Shown one piece after another: positions 47,350-59,699 of a stretch of 64,000 nt of DNA. The stretch comes from Vanessa cardui. Its lineage: Eukaryota > Arthropoda > Insecta > Lepidoptera > Nymphalidae. How positions within the stretch are numbered: position 1 is the first letter of the stretch; the number at the start of each line of letters is the position of its first letter. The position numbers and the translations under genes are program-made. The notes beneath the pieces are model-generated. The model was not told the origin of the DNA and searched no databases. It saw only the letters and a list, made by a program, of their open reading frames with translations. Location of the stretch: the NCBI RefSeq assembly GCF_905220365.1, contig NC_061126.1, positions 10,664,001-10,728,000 on the forward strand, in the 5' to 3' direction.

Positions 47350-49384
47350 TACTACGGCAGTATTTGTCTCAATATAAGCTAAGAACGAGTCAATTAAAAC
47401 ATGTAATGGCTTACTCTTAACCGAAATTCGACATGGATTGAACGTAACTCAATCTTGCTGACACGGTTTCTCACGCATTCGTTCTTCGTTCTGTCATGAC
47501 GTGGAATTGAAATTAATACATAAATACGATATGTAACGTCTGTTTCTATCAAATTTTACATATTTATTACTAACGCAATGGCTACCTGAAGTAGAATGAA
47601 TAGAACCTGTAGATCTGAAAGCCGTTTAAAAGAGTATGGAATTATTTAGTTCAGCAATGGATATCTATCCCCAATTATTCCAGTACAAAATATTAGTTTT
47701 CTCTTGAAAGTTCTTTTGTATGCTCTCGTAATTGAGAGGTTGACATTGTCTACTGTGCCTAATAAAATATGAAAAACTGTAAATCCTGTCTGTGTGTCAT
47801 TAATATTTCCAGTCATATCAAATTTGCATTCCCGTTGGCCTATAAGTCTGAATTCAGAGAGGGAACTTTTGCTTGTCCTGCTCAGTTATCCTTGAGAAAA
47901 ACAATAGTTGCCGTAATTCTTCAGCAGAATCCAAGAATTATTGTCCTAGTTCTGGAATATGCTTGATATAATATAGATATATAGATCTTTTCTTCGATAT
48001 ACAATCAAATTAAATACAAAACAATAGTATGAATGTTAAGTGAGCCAGTAGTTACAACGAGGGGAAAAAATCGATCTTACATCTGTCAATGTATTCAGAG
48101 TATGTAATACTTATCATTTCTTAGTAATGCTATGTTAAGTGGTCGCCTATACGCAACATATATATTTACGCTGTTAGTAATGATAATTTTTCTTTACATC
48201 GTGTATGCACCAACATTGGGACTAGGATTTCAAGTACGCTGACTTAAGAGAACTAGAACTTCGTAAGTAAAACACTATATGATCTGAATAATAAAAATTG
48301 AAAGTGTGTTTTTTATTATTGTAAAATGCATCTTTAAATTACATCACAGCACAACATTGAAGAAGTACGGGACGCCTTACTTCATTTCTGTCGCTATCTG
48401 TTTTATTGCTTCATAAATAAGTGTAGTGACAGTTTTTATTGCGACGGTCTCAGTTCCGGAGCTTGTGGGGATGCGATTAACATCTAGACGCATTCGGAAT
48501 ACGAATAAGTGATAATCCACTGTTTCCGACTTCGCTACTTTCGGTTTTATATTTGGGTTGTTGATTTAATGCGAATTTTGGGTGGTGATATATGAGTAAA
48601 CTGGCGAAGGTTCGGCTATTTTATTGTTGTCTCTTTTCTACTTGATGTTTTTACCTGCTGTGTGAGGAAATAACATATATATGTATATATTATTTTGTGG
48701 TATTAGTATAGAAATTTGTGTATAAAAAAAACAACTTTCACTATTTTATTATCAAGTATTTTTTGTTTGGTGTTATAATGGAAGGTATTTCAAATTATGC
48801 GTAGAATATTTTTGAGGGGTTAGATTTCAAATTATTTAATGATTAAGTAACTAATATCATATCTTCTTCACTTAAAAATTTTCAACGTATTTTTTACTAG
48901 TCAACATAAGTTATTTTAGAAGCAAACTAGAAAAATAAATGAGCTATTGGTTACAGACGTGTCGTAAACCCCAATAGCGGGGTTAATCTCATTACTTTAT
49001 GCTTGATGGAAAAATTTATAGAGGTACGGAAGAACCTTAGCCGTATTTTGCAAGTTCTAATAAATCTAGTATTATATTACGTGGATATAATGTTTTTAAA
49101 TATAGAATAATATTCTCATAATTCCATTTCAAAATCATACATCAATACATGACTGTCGACATTTCGTGTGTGTTTAGTCTATTGAGTTTCCAATATTTGG
49201 GTATGTGTCAAGCGGGCTAGAGACATCAGTTGTCGTTGTAAAGGTCTCACTAAAATTAGTTTATATTCGCCGTTAAGCTAAAATAGGATCAATGTGTCAT
49301 TACATTTCTTATGCAACAGAGTTGTATTTGCTTTGCCTACGATTCAACTGTTATGTACAGTATATCAAATGAAATTTACTTTTA
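47350..49384. other. Unique stretch
   Basis: No gene or clear repeat. A short match to the SINE head near 48035-48060 is too weak to call. Confidence 0.45.
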
Positions 49385-49492
49385 GAAGGCACTTGCGAGT
49401 TTTTTCGTAATTAAATTACATTTAAAGCTACCACCAGTTTGATATTTAGTTCCTACCGAGAAAAACCAGACAGGAAATTCAGTAGTTACTCG
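49385..49492 (-). mobile_element. Jockey-like LINE 3' UTR fragment (family F), decayed
   Basis: 'aagctaccaccagttt', 'ttcctaccgagaaaaacca' and 'aattcagtagttact' match the reverse complement of the LINE 3' UTR seen at 24370-24518. Tail and flanks are lost. Confidence 0.55.
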
Positions 49493-50530
49493 GGTACGAG
49501 AATCAGTTACATTAATTATTAAATACAGTAATTGTGTTATTACTTGGAAATCAACAAATACTAGCCCCATATTTTTTTTCATATACGTATATATATAATC
49601 CTATATCAAGTAATATTATATATTAAACAGATTTTTTGATTGTAATTTCTTAATTGGCAAACCTAAAAGGAAATATTTGTAGGAATTGATTAAATTATAA
49701 AATGTTTGTTTGTTTTAAACTACCTATTATAGTATGGATAGTGTAGATTTAATCAAATATAATTGACATAACCACCCCCTATACGAAAGAAATCATAAGC
49801 GCAATATATCTTGAAGCAGGCGGTATGCAAAATTGCATAGGGCTGTGCGTGTGCAGTTCTTATTGGCATCTGGATCGAAACACGTGGCGCCAGTAACGGC
49901 ACAGACTAGCGGTTTCAACGCCACGATTACCTTTTACCTTTTTTTTAATTCATTTTTTACCATCATAAACCAGCATTATTGAATATTATATAATGAAAAG
50001 TCCAGAAGGTTATAGATTGTTTCTCTGCTTTAACATAATATATTATTATAAATAGAATATTATTTAATATTACATATTTGGGCCGCTAATTTATAAGAGG
50101 CGTAAAAGGTTGGGTTAGGAAATTGTGGAAATACAAATTTAGCAATTCTCTCGAAAACAATTAAACTAAAACTTTTTTCGTAAAATCCTTATTAAAACAA
50201 ACTGCTTTAGATAACATAATTTAAGGAGGAATTTTAAAACGCCCGTCTGTAGAATGTTCTGTTTACTAAAGCATACGGTAGCACAGTTGTCTTTAATTAA
50301 ATTTAAAACTTCTGCGTGACATCACGTCCCGCCTGCCCGCGCAATGATTCTTCCGGAACTAGTGGAGCGAGAAAAAAATTGGAAATGCACGCCGTTGCTT
50401 TTTGAAAGAAATTCTTAGTTTATACATTTTTTATCGGCTTAAATTCCTAACTTATTGTTTTTCAGTTAACATTTTTTCAAGACTGACGATCTTCATCATG
50501 GTTTCTACAGCTTTTATAAATCTATTCTAT
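49493..50530. other. Unique stretch with two C+G-raised blocks
   Basis: About 49815-49930 and 50310-50400 are richer in C+G and CpG than their flanks and match no known repeat. No coding potential. They might be regulatory; this is inference from composition. Confidence 0.35.
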
Positions 50531-50825
50531 TTACTTGGTAGGGCTTTGTGCGAGGTCGTCTGGGTAGGTACCACCCACGCATCAGTTATTCTACCGCCAA
50601 ATAACAGTACTCAGTATTGTTGTGTTCCATTTTGAAGGGTGAGTGAGCCAGTGTAACTACAGGCACAAGGGACATAACATCTTAGTTTCCAAGGTTGGTG
50701 GCACATTGACGATGTAAGGAATCGTTAATATTTCTTACAGCGTCAATGTCTATGGGTGATGGTGACCACTTACCATCAGGTGGCCCATATGCTCGTCCGC
50801 CAACTTATACCATCAAAAAAAAAAA
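50531..50825 (+). mobile_element. Family B repeat, full-length copy with polyA
   Basis: The best copy: 'ttacttggtagggctttgtg', 'gtctgggtaggtaccaccca', 'attctaccgccaaataacag', 'gggtgagtgagccagtgtaa', 'tcttagtttccaaggttggt', 'ggtgaccacttaccatcagg', 'gctcgtccgcc' and a terminal A run (50815-50825). The A tail suggests retroposition, though I find no Pol III boxes, ORF or clear target duplication. The 77-codon frame into it is chance. Confidence 0.8.
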
Positions 50826-51159
50826 CTATGCGTATTAAATATTGCAAATGCCCACTTACTGCTGTCGTTGATTTAATAAGCTAAATAACAACGATGTTTT
50901 CTTCCTGGCCTCCACTACGCAAGTTGAAGGACGGTATTCTACGGTGTATCTATAAATACAATCAGACGCTTATTCGGTTTTAATACAACGACTATGATGC
51001 AGCTGGGGAAAGATTAGGCGCAAGAGGTTGCTAGAGTTTTCTATGCTTTCTTTTGTTATAGTTTTATAAGGATAAGAGGCTATGCACTGACGGAATGATC
51101 CATTGACATATCTCGTATATTAAATGACACGACCTTAATATTACTTCGCCCCCTTAATA
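50826..51159. other. Unique stretch
   Basis: No recognised feature. Confidence 0.4.
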
Positions 51160-51514
51160 TCTTTACATAGCATAAAACAAAATCGCTTACCGCTGTCTGT
51201 CCCTTTGTATGCTTTGCATCTTTAAAATTGCCAAATTGATTTTGATGCAATTTCTACAGATACATTATTTCAAGACATCTTGTGCTGACATGGTAAACGT
51301 TAGCTGAACCTTAAGAGAAAATAAAAAAACCTAAAAGGATTTTCACAAAAGTCCGCGATTGTATATGCCTATCTATCTCTTAGGGATAACCCACAATAAC
51401 CATATTTGACATAGCAGTTTGTATTGTCTAATGACAATTAAGCTGTGAGCGTTGTAAAACATTATTTAATATATTTGATATCAGTATTGCACCCGTGCGA
51501 AGCCGGGAAGCTAG
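51160..51514 (+). mobile_element. Non-autonomous Helitron, family D, complete ends
   Basis: A|TCTTTACATAGCATAAAAC at the 5' end (51159/51160) and CTAG|T at the 3' end (51511-51515) are canonical. Pre-terminal 'acccgtgcgaagccggg' offers the CCCG/CGGG hairpin. Length 355 bp with no coding sequence. The interior keeps 'gattttgatgcaatttctac' and 'attgcacccg', matching the reverse complement of 2715-2966. Confidence 0.85.
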
Positions 51515-52582
51515 TTAGTTATAAAATATAAACGAAAGTTTATTTATTTTAAATTGACCTTGACTTTGACAGGAATGTTTTTTATTGGATTAAATTAACG
51601 TTAAAATCAATTATTAGGATTGCTTGCACAGCTATTGTTTAAGATGTTTATAAGTAAAATAATTTTATCAGCGCTTCAAGATGTAAGCTTCAAAAATCTT
51701 ACTCAACTTACAGCGAATTTAAACTAATTGAAAAACTTTTCTAATTATAGGCTTAACAGATACTTGGAGTAAATCGCCTTAAGGGTAAACAACACCTCCG
51801 AAATTTACACCCGTTGAATGCCGAGGTGGGGTTCAAATGAATGCAGAGGTGGCTTAAGATTTTTAAACTTGAAGTTTCAACTCAATTTAGTCCAAACAAG
51901 GACAAATAATCTATAAACTAACTATCAATTTATCGCTGACTGACTATGGCCTGGCTTAAGCTTTAGGCTTTTATATTAATAGAATAAGGGTCTACATAAA
52001 AGTCTCTACAAGTCGGCAGAATTTTTTTCGAGAACTTATAGAATGATCATTATATTTCATTACAAGCTTTGCCATTAATTACTCAAGTAAGAACCGTATA
52101 AAAATCTGTTCAGTAGTTTTGGAGTTTATCGCGTATATAAACTGATAAAGTATATTTTTTGCAAACCAAAACTGGACTTATCAGAACAACAGATAATATA
52201 CACCAATTATTTATGAAAAAACAATAATGATATGGCATTTTGTTATAATATTATTAACATTCTCACTCAAATGGCATTGATGGGAAATGTTAATATTTCA
52301 GAAACACAATTCGGATGCAAAGTAGTGTTAACAAAAGCACCCTAAGCCGGAATCATCGTTACTATAAATATAAAGAGTAAATTACGTTAAAATTTTCCTT
52401 CTTAATGAAATTGCGTTTTATAAGCATTCAGCGGGGGGCTTCAATACTTATATTTTAGCATAAATGAGAAATATTTAGATAGTCTATTTGATGGTAGATG
52501 TTATCCTCGAGTTTAACGTAACGGTTGGTTACTGAAAATATTTATTTTTTATTTTATTAATTTACAAGTTTATTGTTCACAT
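51515..52582. other. Mostly unique stretch
   Basis: About 52095-52165 contains 'aaaaatctgttcagtagttt' and 'ggagtttatcgcg', the reverse complement of a phrase common in Helitron-type elements, but too little remains to define one. No gene. Confidence 0.4.
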
Positions 52583-52850
52583 ACACTTGTAGGGCTTTTT
52601 GTAAGCCAATCTGAGTAGGAAATATTGTACCTCCGAACAGCAACAATTATTAATATTGTGTGCCTTTTAAATGTTCCAAGCGTTACTGTAGGCACGAGAG
52701 TGTTAGCATCTCAGTCGAAGCTTTGATATTGTTAAGTATGATCATTTTTTCTTACATACAACAGAGGTAGTGACTATGGGTGCCGGCGACCACTTTTCAT
52801 CATGTGACTATTTGCTAGTATGCTTACCAATTTTAAATTAAAAAAAAAAA
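52583..52850 (+). mobile_element. Family B repeat, old copy
   Basis: 'acttgtagggctttttgtaa', 'tactgtaggcacgagagtg', 'gccggcgaccacttttcatc' and a final A run (52841-52850) keep the family B order over its full length with heavy substitution. Confidence 0.6.
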
Positions 52851-54540
52851 CATCATGCATCATTTTAGTACAGGTTATTCAGTATACATCAATTGTAAAA
52901 ATGCAACCGAATCGCTATAGTAACTTCTTCCTGGCAAACTTCATTACAAAAAAAACCTGAAAGAATGAAAGGATTTAAAAATAATATAGAATAGGTGTGA
53001 AATAATGAATTAATATAATAATTTTAGCATTAATTAAAAATAATATAATGTGATCCATTTCGCGAAACTTTTACCGGAATTATAATAAAGGCGTACTTTT
53101 TTATTATTTTTATTGTAAGGGTTACCCTTATATCTTTATGAATATTTTTAAATTCAATCACTTAGAATTGTATTAAAATATCCAATAAATTACACAATTT
53201 CAGTCACATTTGTGAATAGCGGAACACTTGGGACTGTCAATAAATATCCATTTTGAATAAGTTAGAATTAATAATTACGACACACAAACGCAGTAGCCGA
53301 TTTTGATAATCACAACTAATTTTCCAAATGATCAGTTTACAAAACAGGGCCGACCCCGGCTCATTCGTTATTCATCGAAAAATGCGACGGCGCATTCAAG
53401 AAATCTCCCAGCTAAGACGCTCGTTAAGTAAATTAATACGAGTATAAAACATGATTAAAAAAATTACGTCGACAACCTGCTAGGGGAGAGAAATAAGGGC
53501 GCATCCCTCGTCTATGAATGAACGCTTTCTTCCTACCAAAACAATCTTATTATTAGTTATGATCAATCAGAATACGAACGATTATGAACTTTATCACTTT
53601 ACATTAAGGGTGTAAGATTTATAGCAGACGACAGAATCAAGATTGTAATTTGTATATGCTAAGTTTACCTTTAAGTACTGCAACTTATAACATCCCCGTT
53701 TCAATACAACTTGCTCGGGGGCAAAACAATGAAAATGTTAATATCTGGGCCCCACTTGAGTTTATATTTTTAAGTTACTGATGTAGTTCCGAGTCCAAAG
53801 ACTATTTCGTCCTTGTTTATGGGAGTTGCGTAGGAAATTTAAATACAATTGCTTCCTTTAACTTGGGTAATTTTCAGCTGTAATGGTAACTTCGAAATTT
53901 TATGTCAGTCTTTTTATGCAACAGAATTTTAATGGGATGTTTAAAACCTTTAAGTATAACATTTAACTGTTGAAAGGTGATATAACACATTTTTGATTTA
54001 TTAAATTAATATGAAAATATACTAAGGAAGTCAAACGCTTACTTGTGATATTAATAACAATTATTATTTAAAATCAAATTTCACCTATTTATATTATTAA
54101 TAATAAATATTTGTATTAATATTTTTTGCAGGCCTTTGCATTTATTTATTTTTTTGATTCAACAAAGGTGAATTTTGATTACTGTAATGGTCTTGTTAAT
54201 CATAATTTTTTTGAAAATAATTTAGTATCTTAATTAATGTAACATGGAGCATCAAAGGCTCGCAAAATCGCTGACTTCTATTTATCGAAGATATTTATCA
54301 TCTCTAACACATTGACAGACATAATCTTTATAAGCAGACATATATTCGTTCAAATTTTTACTCAACCATCTCTCAACAGTTGTTCGCGCACAGATCCAGA
54401 ATGCCCAATGCATGTCGTATATTTAATTGAGCGTACTGACATAACTAAATTTACGGGGACATACGGGGTAATTACGGAGACAAGTTCAAATAACGGTGTT
54501 GAGGGCCCCAGGACCCACCATAAGACTGCACTTAATATAC
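52851..54540. other. Unique stretch
   Basis: A small C+G-raised block lies at about 53345-53425. No gene or repeat recognised. Confidence 0.45.
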
Positions 54541-54811
54541 AACAACAACAACAACAATCTGTAAATTTGCCACCGCTGGGCCTCCTTTTGAGGAGAAAGT
54601 TTAGAACATATTCCACCACGCTGTTCCAATGGGGGTTGGTAGAATACACATTTGTGAATACAATGAATTTACATGAAATTAGACACATGCAGGTTTCCTC
54701 AAGATATTTTCTTTCACCGTCGAGCAGGAGATTAATTATAAACATAAATAAAGTCGCCGCAATTATCGGTTAAGATGCACGCGTTCTAACCACTGGGCCA
54801 TATCGGTTCAA
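54541..54811 (-). mobile_element. SINE family 1 with TTG tail and near-perfect target duplication
   Basis: From the left it reads CAA units (tail), 'tttgccaccgctgggcctcc', 'catattccaccacgctgttc', 'ttagacacatgcaggtttcc', and the tRNA head 'gcgttctaaccactgggcca'. A deletion removes the 'cacttgcctgggttt' region between body and B box. CACTTAATATAC (54529-54540) and CACTTAACATAC (54812-54823) are a 12-bp target duplication with one mismatch. The 153-codon and 127-codon frames over this locus are SINE read-through. Confidence 0.9.
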
Positions 54812-54823
54812 CACTTAACATAC

Positions 54824-56974
54824 ACTAAGGTAGAAAAAGAGTCTCTACTGGATCAAGGCTACGGAAACGGAACATGATCTATGCCTTCACAATACAAGAG
54901 TCGCAATGACTAGATTAAGAAACAGTCATCGTTATCAAATGTACGGTTGCAATAGTACATCATACGAAAAACTTTCTGTTATCACCAATGACAGCGGAAA
55001 TGTTTTGAACTCATTCAGGAAGGAGGCACAAATAGCAACGAATATCAAGATTCTGAATTACAATCTAAAAATGGTGATTTATAATAGAGGTGACCAGATT
55101 CGGGTGGAACTGGTCGATTACCATTTAAACCAGTTGCGGAATCCAGAACAAATTCAGAGTCAACGGTGAAGTCATCGCTGTAAAGTTTTTGATCAGTAGA
55201 CAATTCTTAAAATTAAATTAATTTTCAAAAACATTAATATATCATAAATTAAATTGTAAATAAGTTACATAAACGGCAAGGAGATCATCTATCGAGATAA
55301 AATACATTAAATATTTTTTCATTCTATATATTTAAAAAAAAAGTTGTAATGATACCGCACTGATTGCTCTCTGGTACGAAATTCGCGTGATTTGGTAAGC
55401 GCACCTTGTGCGCTTTAATTAATTTCATGCATTTTATATCCAATATGTAAATGAATTCTAGAGTCTATTTTGAAACTAGTAAATAAAAATACCAATCACG
55501 GGAGTATTTACCGTTATAAAATACAGTAATATAACCCCATCGAGAAATATAATTACACATTATATATTGTGTATTTCAGAACTTAAAATATACAATAAAT
55601 AGACTTGTGTGAAGTCAGTGTGGGCAGATAGTTCATAATTTACAGTAACGGTTTCAAAATATATCCGCAAAAGTTAGATCTAGCCGAACAAACAGACTCG
55701 TGGGATACACTTTAGTTGTAAATTCGAAACCGGCTTTTACAAAGGTGTAAAATAAACTATATATGTATGCGTAAAAATTTTCGCGAGCGTAAAATTTCAA
55801 TCGACCTCTTATTCATATGCAAAAGTTTTTTTCCCTTGAGTGCTCTGTTTTGTGCTCGAGCAACAAAACATCGCGTATATAGCTCTTATTGCCCTATAAA
55901 TAAGGGCTTTATCACCATACAACGTATGAGTCGACCTATTTTGCTTTGTGAAGTACGCGGCTCAGATTAGGGTTAGCAAAATTTTAAAAACAAAAACGAG
56001 TGTAATTTTTAGACAACTACTGACCCTGATTTTACCAGTATGAAAAATATGAATAGAAAAATAAATGTTGACACAGTTAACGATGTCATATAAGTTCTAC
56101 GATATATAAACATATTTTAAACTATAATAATGTTTACAGTCTTTATCAATTCAATTATTCATAAAACTCTAAACAATTCACCAAATTATGACGAGCGCAG
56201 AATTACTATTAATAACAAAAACAATAGTTTATATTACCCTAAGTTTAAAAAAAATATCTTAAAAAAATGACTATTGACATATCAATACAAAAATATGTGA
56301 AATTTCTCGAGTTAAATGTTAGTATTATTTAAACGTTTAAACCAATATTTTATACATAAAAAAGTCATTATTAAAAATAAAATTAAGTTAGAGGAGAGAA
56401 CTAATAACACATACACCTAGTCTATACTAATCAAAGTAAGTATCCCCGATCCCGTGACCTACTGGCGACAGCCCTGACTTGGTATAGCCTATGGTAATTA
56501 CCGTACCGACAAATACGCGTACTTTTATTCCGTGTTTACAACGTCTCTCTTGTATTCTTGATTAAATTTCTTTTTTTCTCTGAATAAGCAATAACAGACA
56601 TATGGAACGAGTACAAATCTCATATTATTAAATTATCGAAATAAATGCCATGCTATTTTCGTCGGGACATTTTTCGTATATTTATTTGATCATCTCAAGC
56701 CGTGGTACAGATATCACAGGACAGTACAAAAATGTCCCTATATCTTGACATATCATATGATAAGTGACGAAAAAGAGAGTCCATACCAGAAAAAAGTGTT
56801 CTAAAGGTAAGGTAATATAAGCAAATGGCAGGTTTTTTTCATGATGTAAGCATTAAATGTATCACCGTGTACTCTGTACAAGTAACTGTACATAACTCCT
56901 GATCAAACAAAGGCTCAGTATTGATCAGAATTTAGGACATATTAAACGTTGCTGCATTGATTATACCTGAAAAC
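54824..56974. other. Unique stretch
   Basis: No gene is supported. An 87-codon frame at 54906-55169 has normal-looking composition but no recognisable motif or splice context. Small hairpins (for example around 55885-55905) are short. Confidence 0.45.
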
Positions 56975-57047
56975 ACCTCACGATGTTTTCCTTCATCGAA
57001 CACGAGATGAATAATGAACACATAACTTACCACATGAAAAATTCAAT
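56975..57047 (-). mobile_element. SINE family 1 middle fragment
   Basis: 'cctcacgatgttttccttca', 'gaacacgagatgaataatga' and 'ttaccacatgaaaaattc' match the SINE body in reverse. Head and 3' half are absent. Confidence 0.7.
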
Positions 57048-57225
57048 ATTGTACATCCGCGTATTCTTTCCACTTTATCTAAATATTTATATATTTTATA
57101 TTTGTTTTCTGTCAGCAGACAAATATACCACAAGGATGACCAAAAAGCCGTCACAATTTATAGATATTAATACTAAGAAATATGGCTGGAATATATAACT
57201 AAGAAGTAACGTTCCTTTAATATTG

Positions 57226-57400
57226 ACTCACCCGTCGTTTGAACCGAAACTCAGCAAAAACAGTCATAGGGGACATCTTAGCTCTCAAGGTTGGTAGCGC
57301 AATGACGATGTAAGGGAAAGTTAATATTTCGTACAGTTTTAACAACTATGTCCGGTTAAGACCACTTGGAAGATTGCCTATTTTAAATTTGAAAAATACT
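57226..57400 (+). mobile_element. Family B repeat, decayed and possibly rearranged
   Basis: 'gggacatcttagctctcaag' and 'cgcaatgacgatgtaaggg' are family B in plus orientation. Just upstream 'gactcacccgtcgtttgaac' (57226-57245) resembles family B in the opposite orientation, suggesting a local inversion or two adjacent fragments. Confidence 0.5.
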
Positions 57401-59622
57401 TAAGTTCATCACGGTAAAAATAAAACTATGTAATATGTATACACAACGGCCTGCACAAAACACTACCATATTTAAAAACAAGACACAGTAATAGCACGAA
57501 GTAAATTTTTACCTCTTATTTCAAAACTATCTTAAATTATTGTTATTACTATTTGAAATACATATTTTAATTTGTAGAACTAAGTTTTATGTTATCTTAC
57601 TACTTATCAACGTATTAACTTATACACTTTCTATGAAACACTTTTAATTTGAAAGTAAAAAACGTATTCTAAAAATGCAAACGTTTTTACGAGGCCACAC
57701 CGTACCTACGTGATTAATGATTTTCCACACGCGTTGAAAAATTCAACATTTTTTCACCCCGAAGACCAATAAAAAGTCGTGATAAATTGAACATTCTATG
57801 CCCAAGTTTGCCTAACATGGCAAAATTTAATTTTTTTCTTATATTATTACGTTGATTAATTCATATGCCTTAATTCAGCGAACATTTTATGTTGTTTCTA
57901 ATACTTTTTGTTATGAATAAGATGGTAAAGTGAGGAGAATAATAATACCGAAATGAAAAAGCAAAGCAAGAAAAATGTAATATGTGCAGATTGAAAGAAA
58001 TTGTTGATTTATGCATTTTTGTTAGTAGAGAGATTCTGTATTTTAATTTGTATCTTACTTGGTGTGTCAACAAACGACTAACGGTCATACTCAATTTTGA
58101 TACCTGTATCCTTAAATAGTAAAATATATAATCAATATCATGTATCACATTCTGACATTTCAAGCTCAAGTTACCTCTACGGATATAAATTCTGATAGAG
58201 CAGATTTGACTGGTTATTTTAACATTTAAATTATGTTGATTTTTGAATATAGAATTACAAAAAATATTGGTAAAATACATTGCTACACGAAAACAAAAAT
58301 TGGAATAATTTTTTCGTTGTGTATTATTAGAGGTTGGAATAAAATATTATTTTCGAAGTAAATTTAGTCTTATCACAAAAAGTAAAGAACAACGAAGAAT
58401 AAGCTGTGATAATTATTTAAAAAAAAATATTATGTACAGTTAACATGATAAATAAGTAATTTTTTTTAACAAAAAGAAAACTTTAATTTAAATTTTGATA
58501 TCGTGAAGAGTTAACATAATGTCACACCGTATCCAGATAACTGTGGGTTTGGTAATCAACTTCCATTGGCGACTGTACATGCATATATCATCCCTAGCAA
58601 CGCGCGGCACGCACCATATTGAGGCTCTTGTAATGCATTAACTGCATCGCTATGAAAGTTTAATATGAAATGGAGTTTTTGCATTCCATCCTCGCATAGA
58701 ATTTATCATTGAAATGGGGACATATCCTTGTAAAGATGACTTCAAATATATATTTACGTGTGTGTGTCATATCACAGTCACACATTGACAATTATATTTC
58801 TATTTATTTTACGTTTATTTCATTCCTTTTTGATTACTAAGTTAGTAGATACATCATTGACATTTTTTTATTTCTAGAAGTTTCGATGATATTTTCCATC
58901 ATATTTAAGCATGAGTTGAATAATCAAATTAAGTTCATGAAACCTCAGTTGTGCATGGCTGAATATCTTTGATCTTTTTTTAAGCTTGCGGCATTCTATC
59001 CAGTTTGATAAAAAAAACTGCTGCCAATTGCGGCTTTTCAAAAAGTTTTTGTATTTTTAATATCAAGCTTAAAATTATACAAATGAATTTTTCACCATAA
59101 ATATTAAAAACAAACGCAAAGTTTACTACACTACGTAAATATTATATCAAATACACAAAAATTGTTACTTTAGTTTGTGAAATAATTTTTGAAACAACGA
59201 TTTCATCAAACGACCACTGAAAATATTAAATTTGGTGCTTTACGTGAAATGCAAAAGCAGGAAGCCACTGAAGATACGGCAATTTTGATACTCGAAAACG
59301 AATTTGCTTTGAGCGCTTAAAATGTTAACCTTTAGAAATAATTACCACGTAAAGTTAGCAAAATGTGGGTCACTCATTCAGAATAGCCTCGCTTGCCATC
59401 TGGCAGCGTCCGAATTTCATCTTCCACGATTTCCCAGTAAAGAGAATAATCTAGGTCGGTTACCAAATGAAAATTTTCGGAGGCTGTACCCATTTTCAGG
59501 ATATAAGTAACGAATAAAAAGGACTGAGGGTTTTTTACTCGTTTCCCTCTTATTTATGATTCTTTGACAGAATTTTTAGATGCTTTTGGAATAAACTCCT
59601 CTTGCAAACGTTAGTTAATGTG
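57401..59622. other. Unique stretch
   Basis: A C+G-raised patch at about 58550-58650 ('cctagcaacgcgcggcacgc') stands out. A 136-codon minus-strand frame (57870-58280) has no domain and A+T-driven composition. Otherwise featureless. Confidence 0.4.
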
Positions 59623-59699
59623 TATTTTTTTTTTATTTCAGGTAAATTTTGGGGCCTACGAGCGCTGAATTCTTGCATGAATGTGAAAAGTAGGTGAAT
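59623..59699 (+). promoter_or_regulatory. Candidate recursive splice site or micro-exon
   Basis: A strong T-rich tract (59623-59639) and AG acceptor (59640-59641) run straight into GTAAAT (59642-59647), a zero-length-exon arrangement. Alternatively the 52 nt 59642-59693 could be a small exon ending before GTGAAT: one of three phases is open and reads KFWGLRALNSCMNVKS, while the other two hit stops. I cannot name a protein with that peptide. Both readings are hypotheses. Confidence 0.25.

Noticed and set aside
48035..48060. Possible SINE head or family B fragment ('gagccagtagttacaacgag')
   Set aside because: About 20 bases of partial similarity to two families, with nothing supporting on either side.
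54312..54773. 153-codon plus-strand frame and 127-codon minus-strand frame
   Set aside because: Both lie across a SINE (54541-54811) and its flank; the Gln run is the CAA tail. No domain.
57870..58280. 136-codon minus-strand frame
   Set aside because: A+T-driven composition, no motif, no splice or start context; length is reachable by chance in 64 kb.
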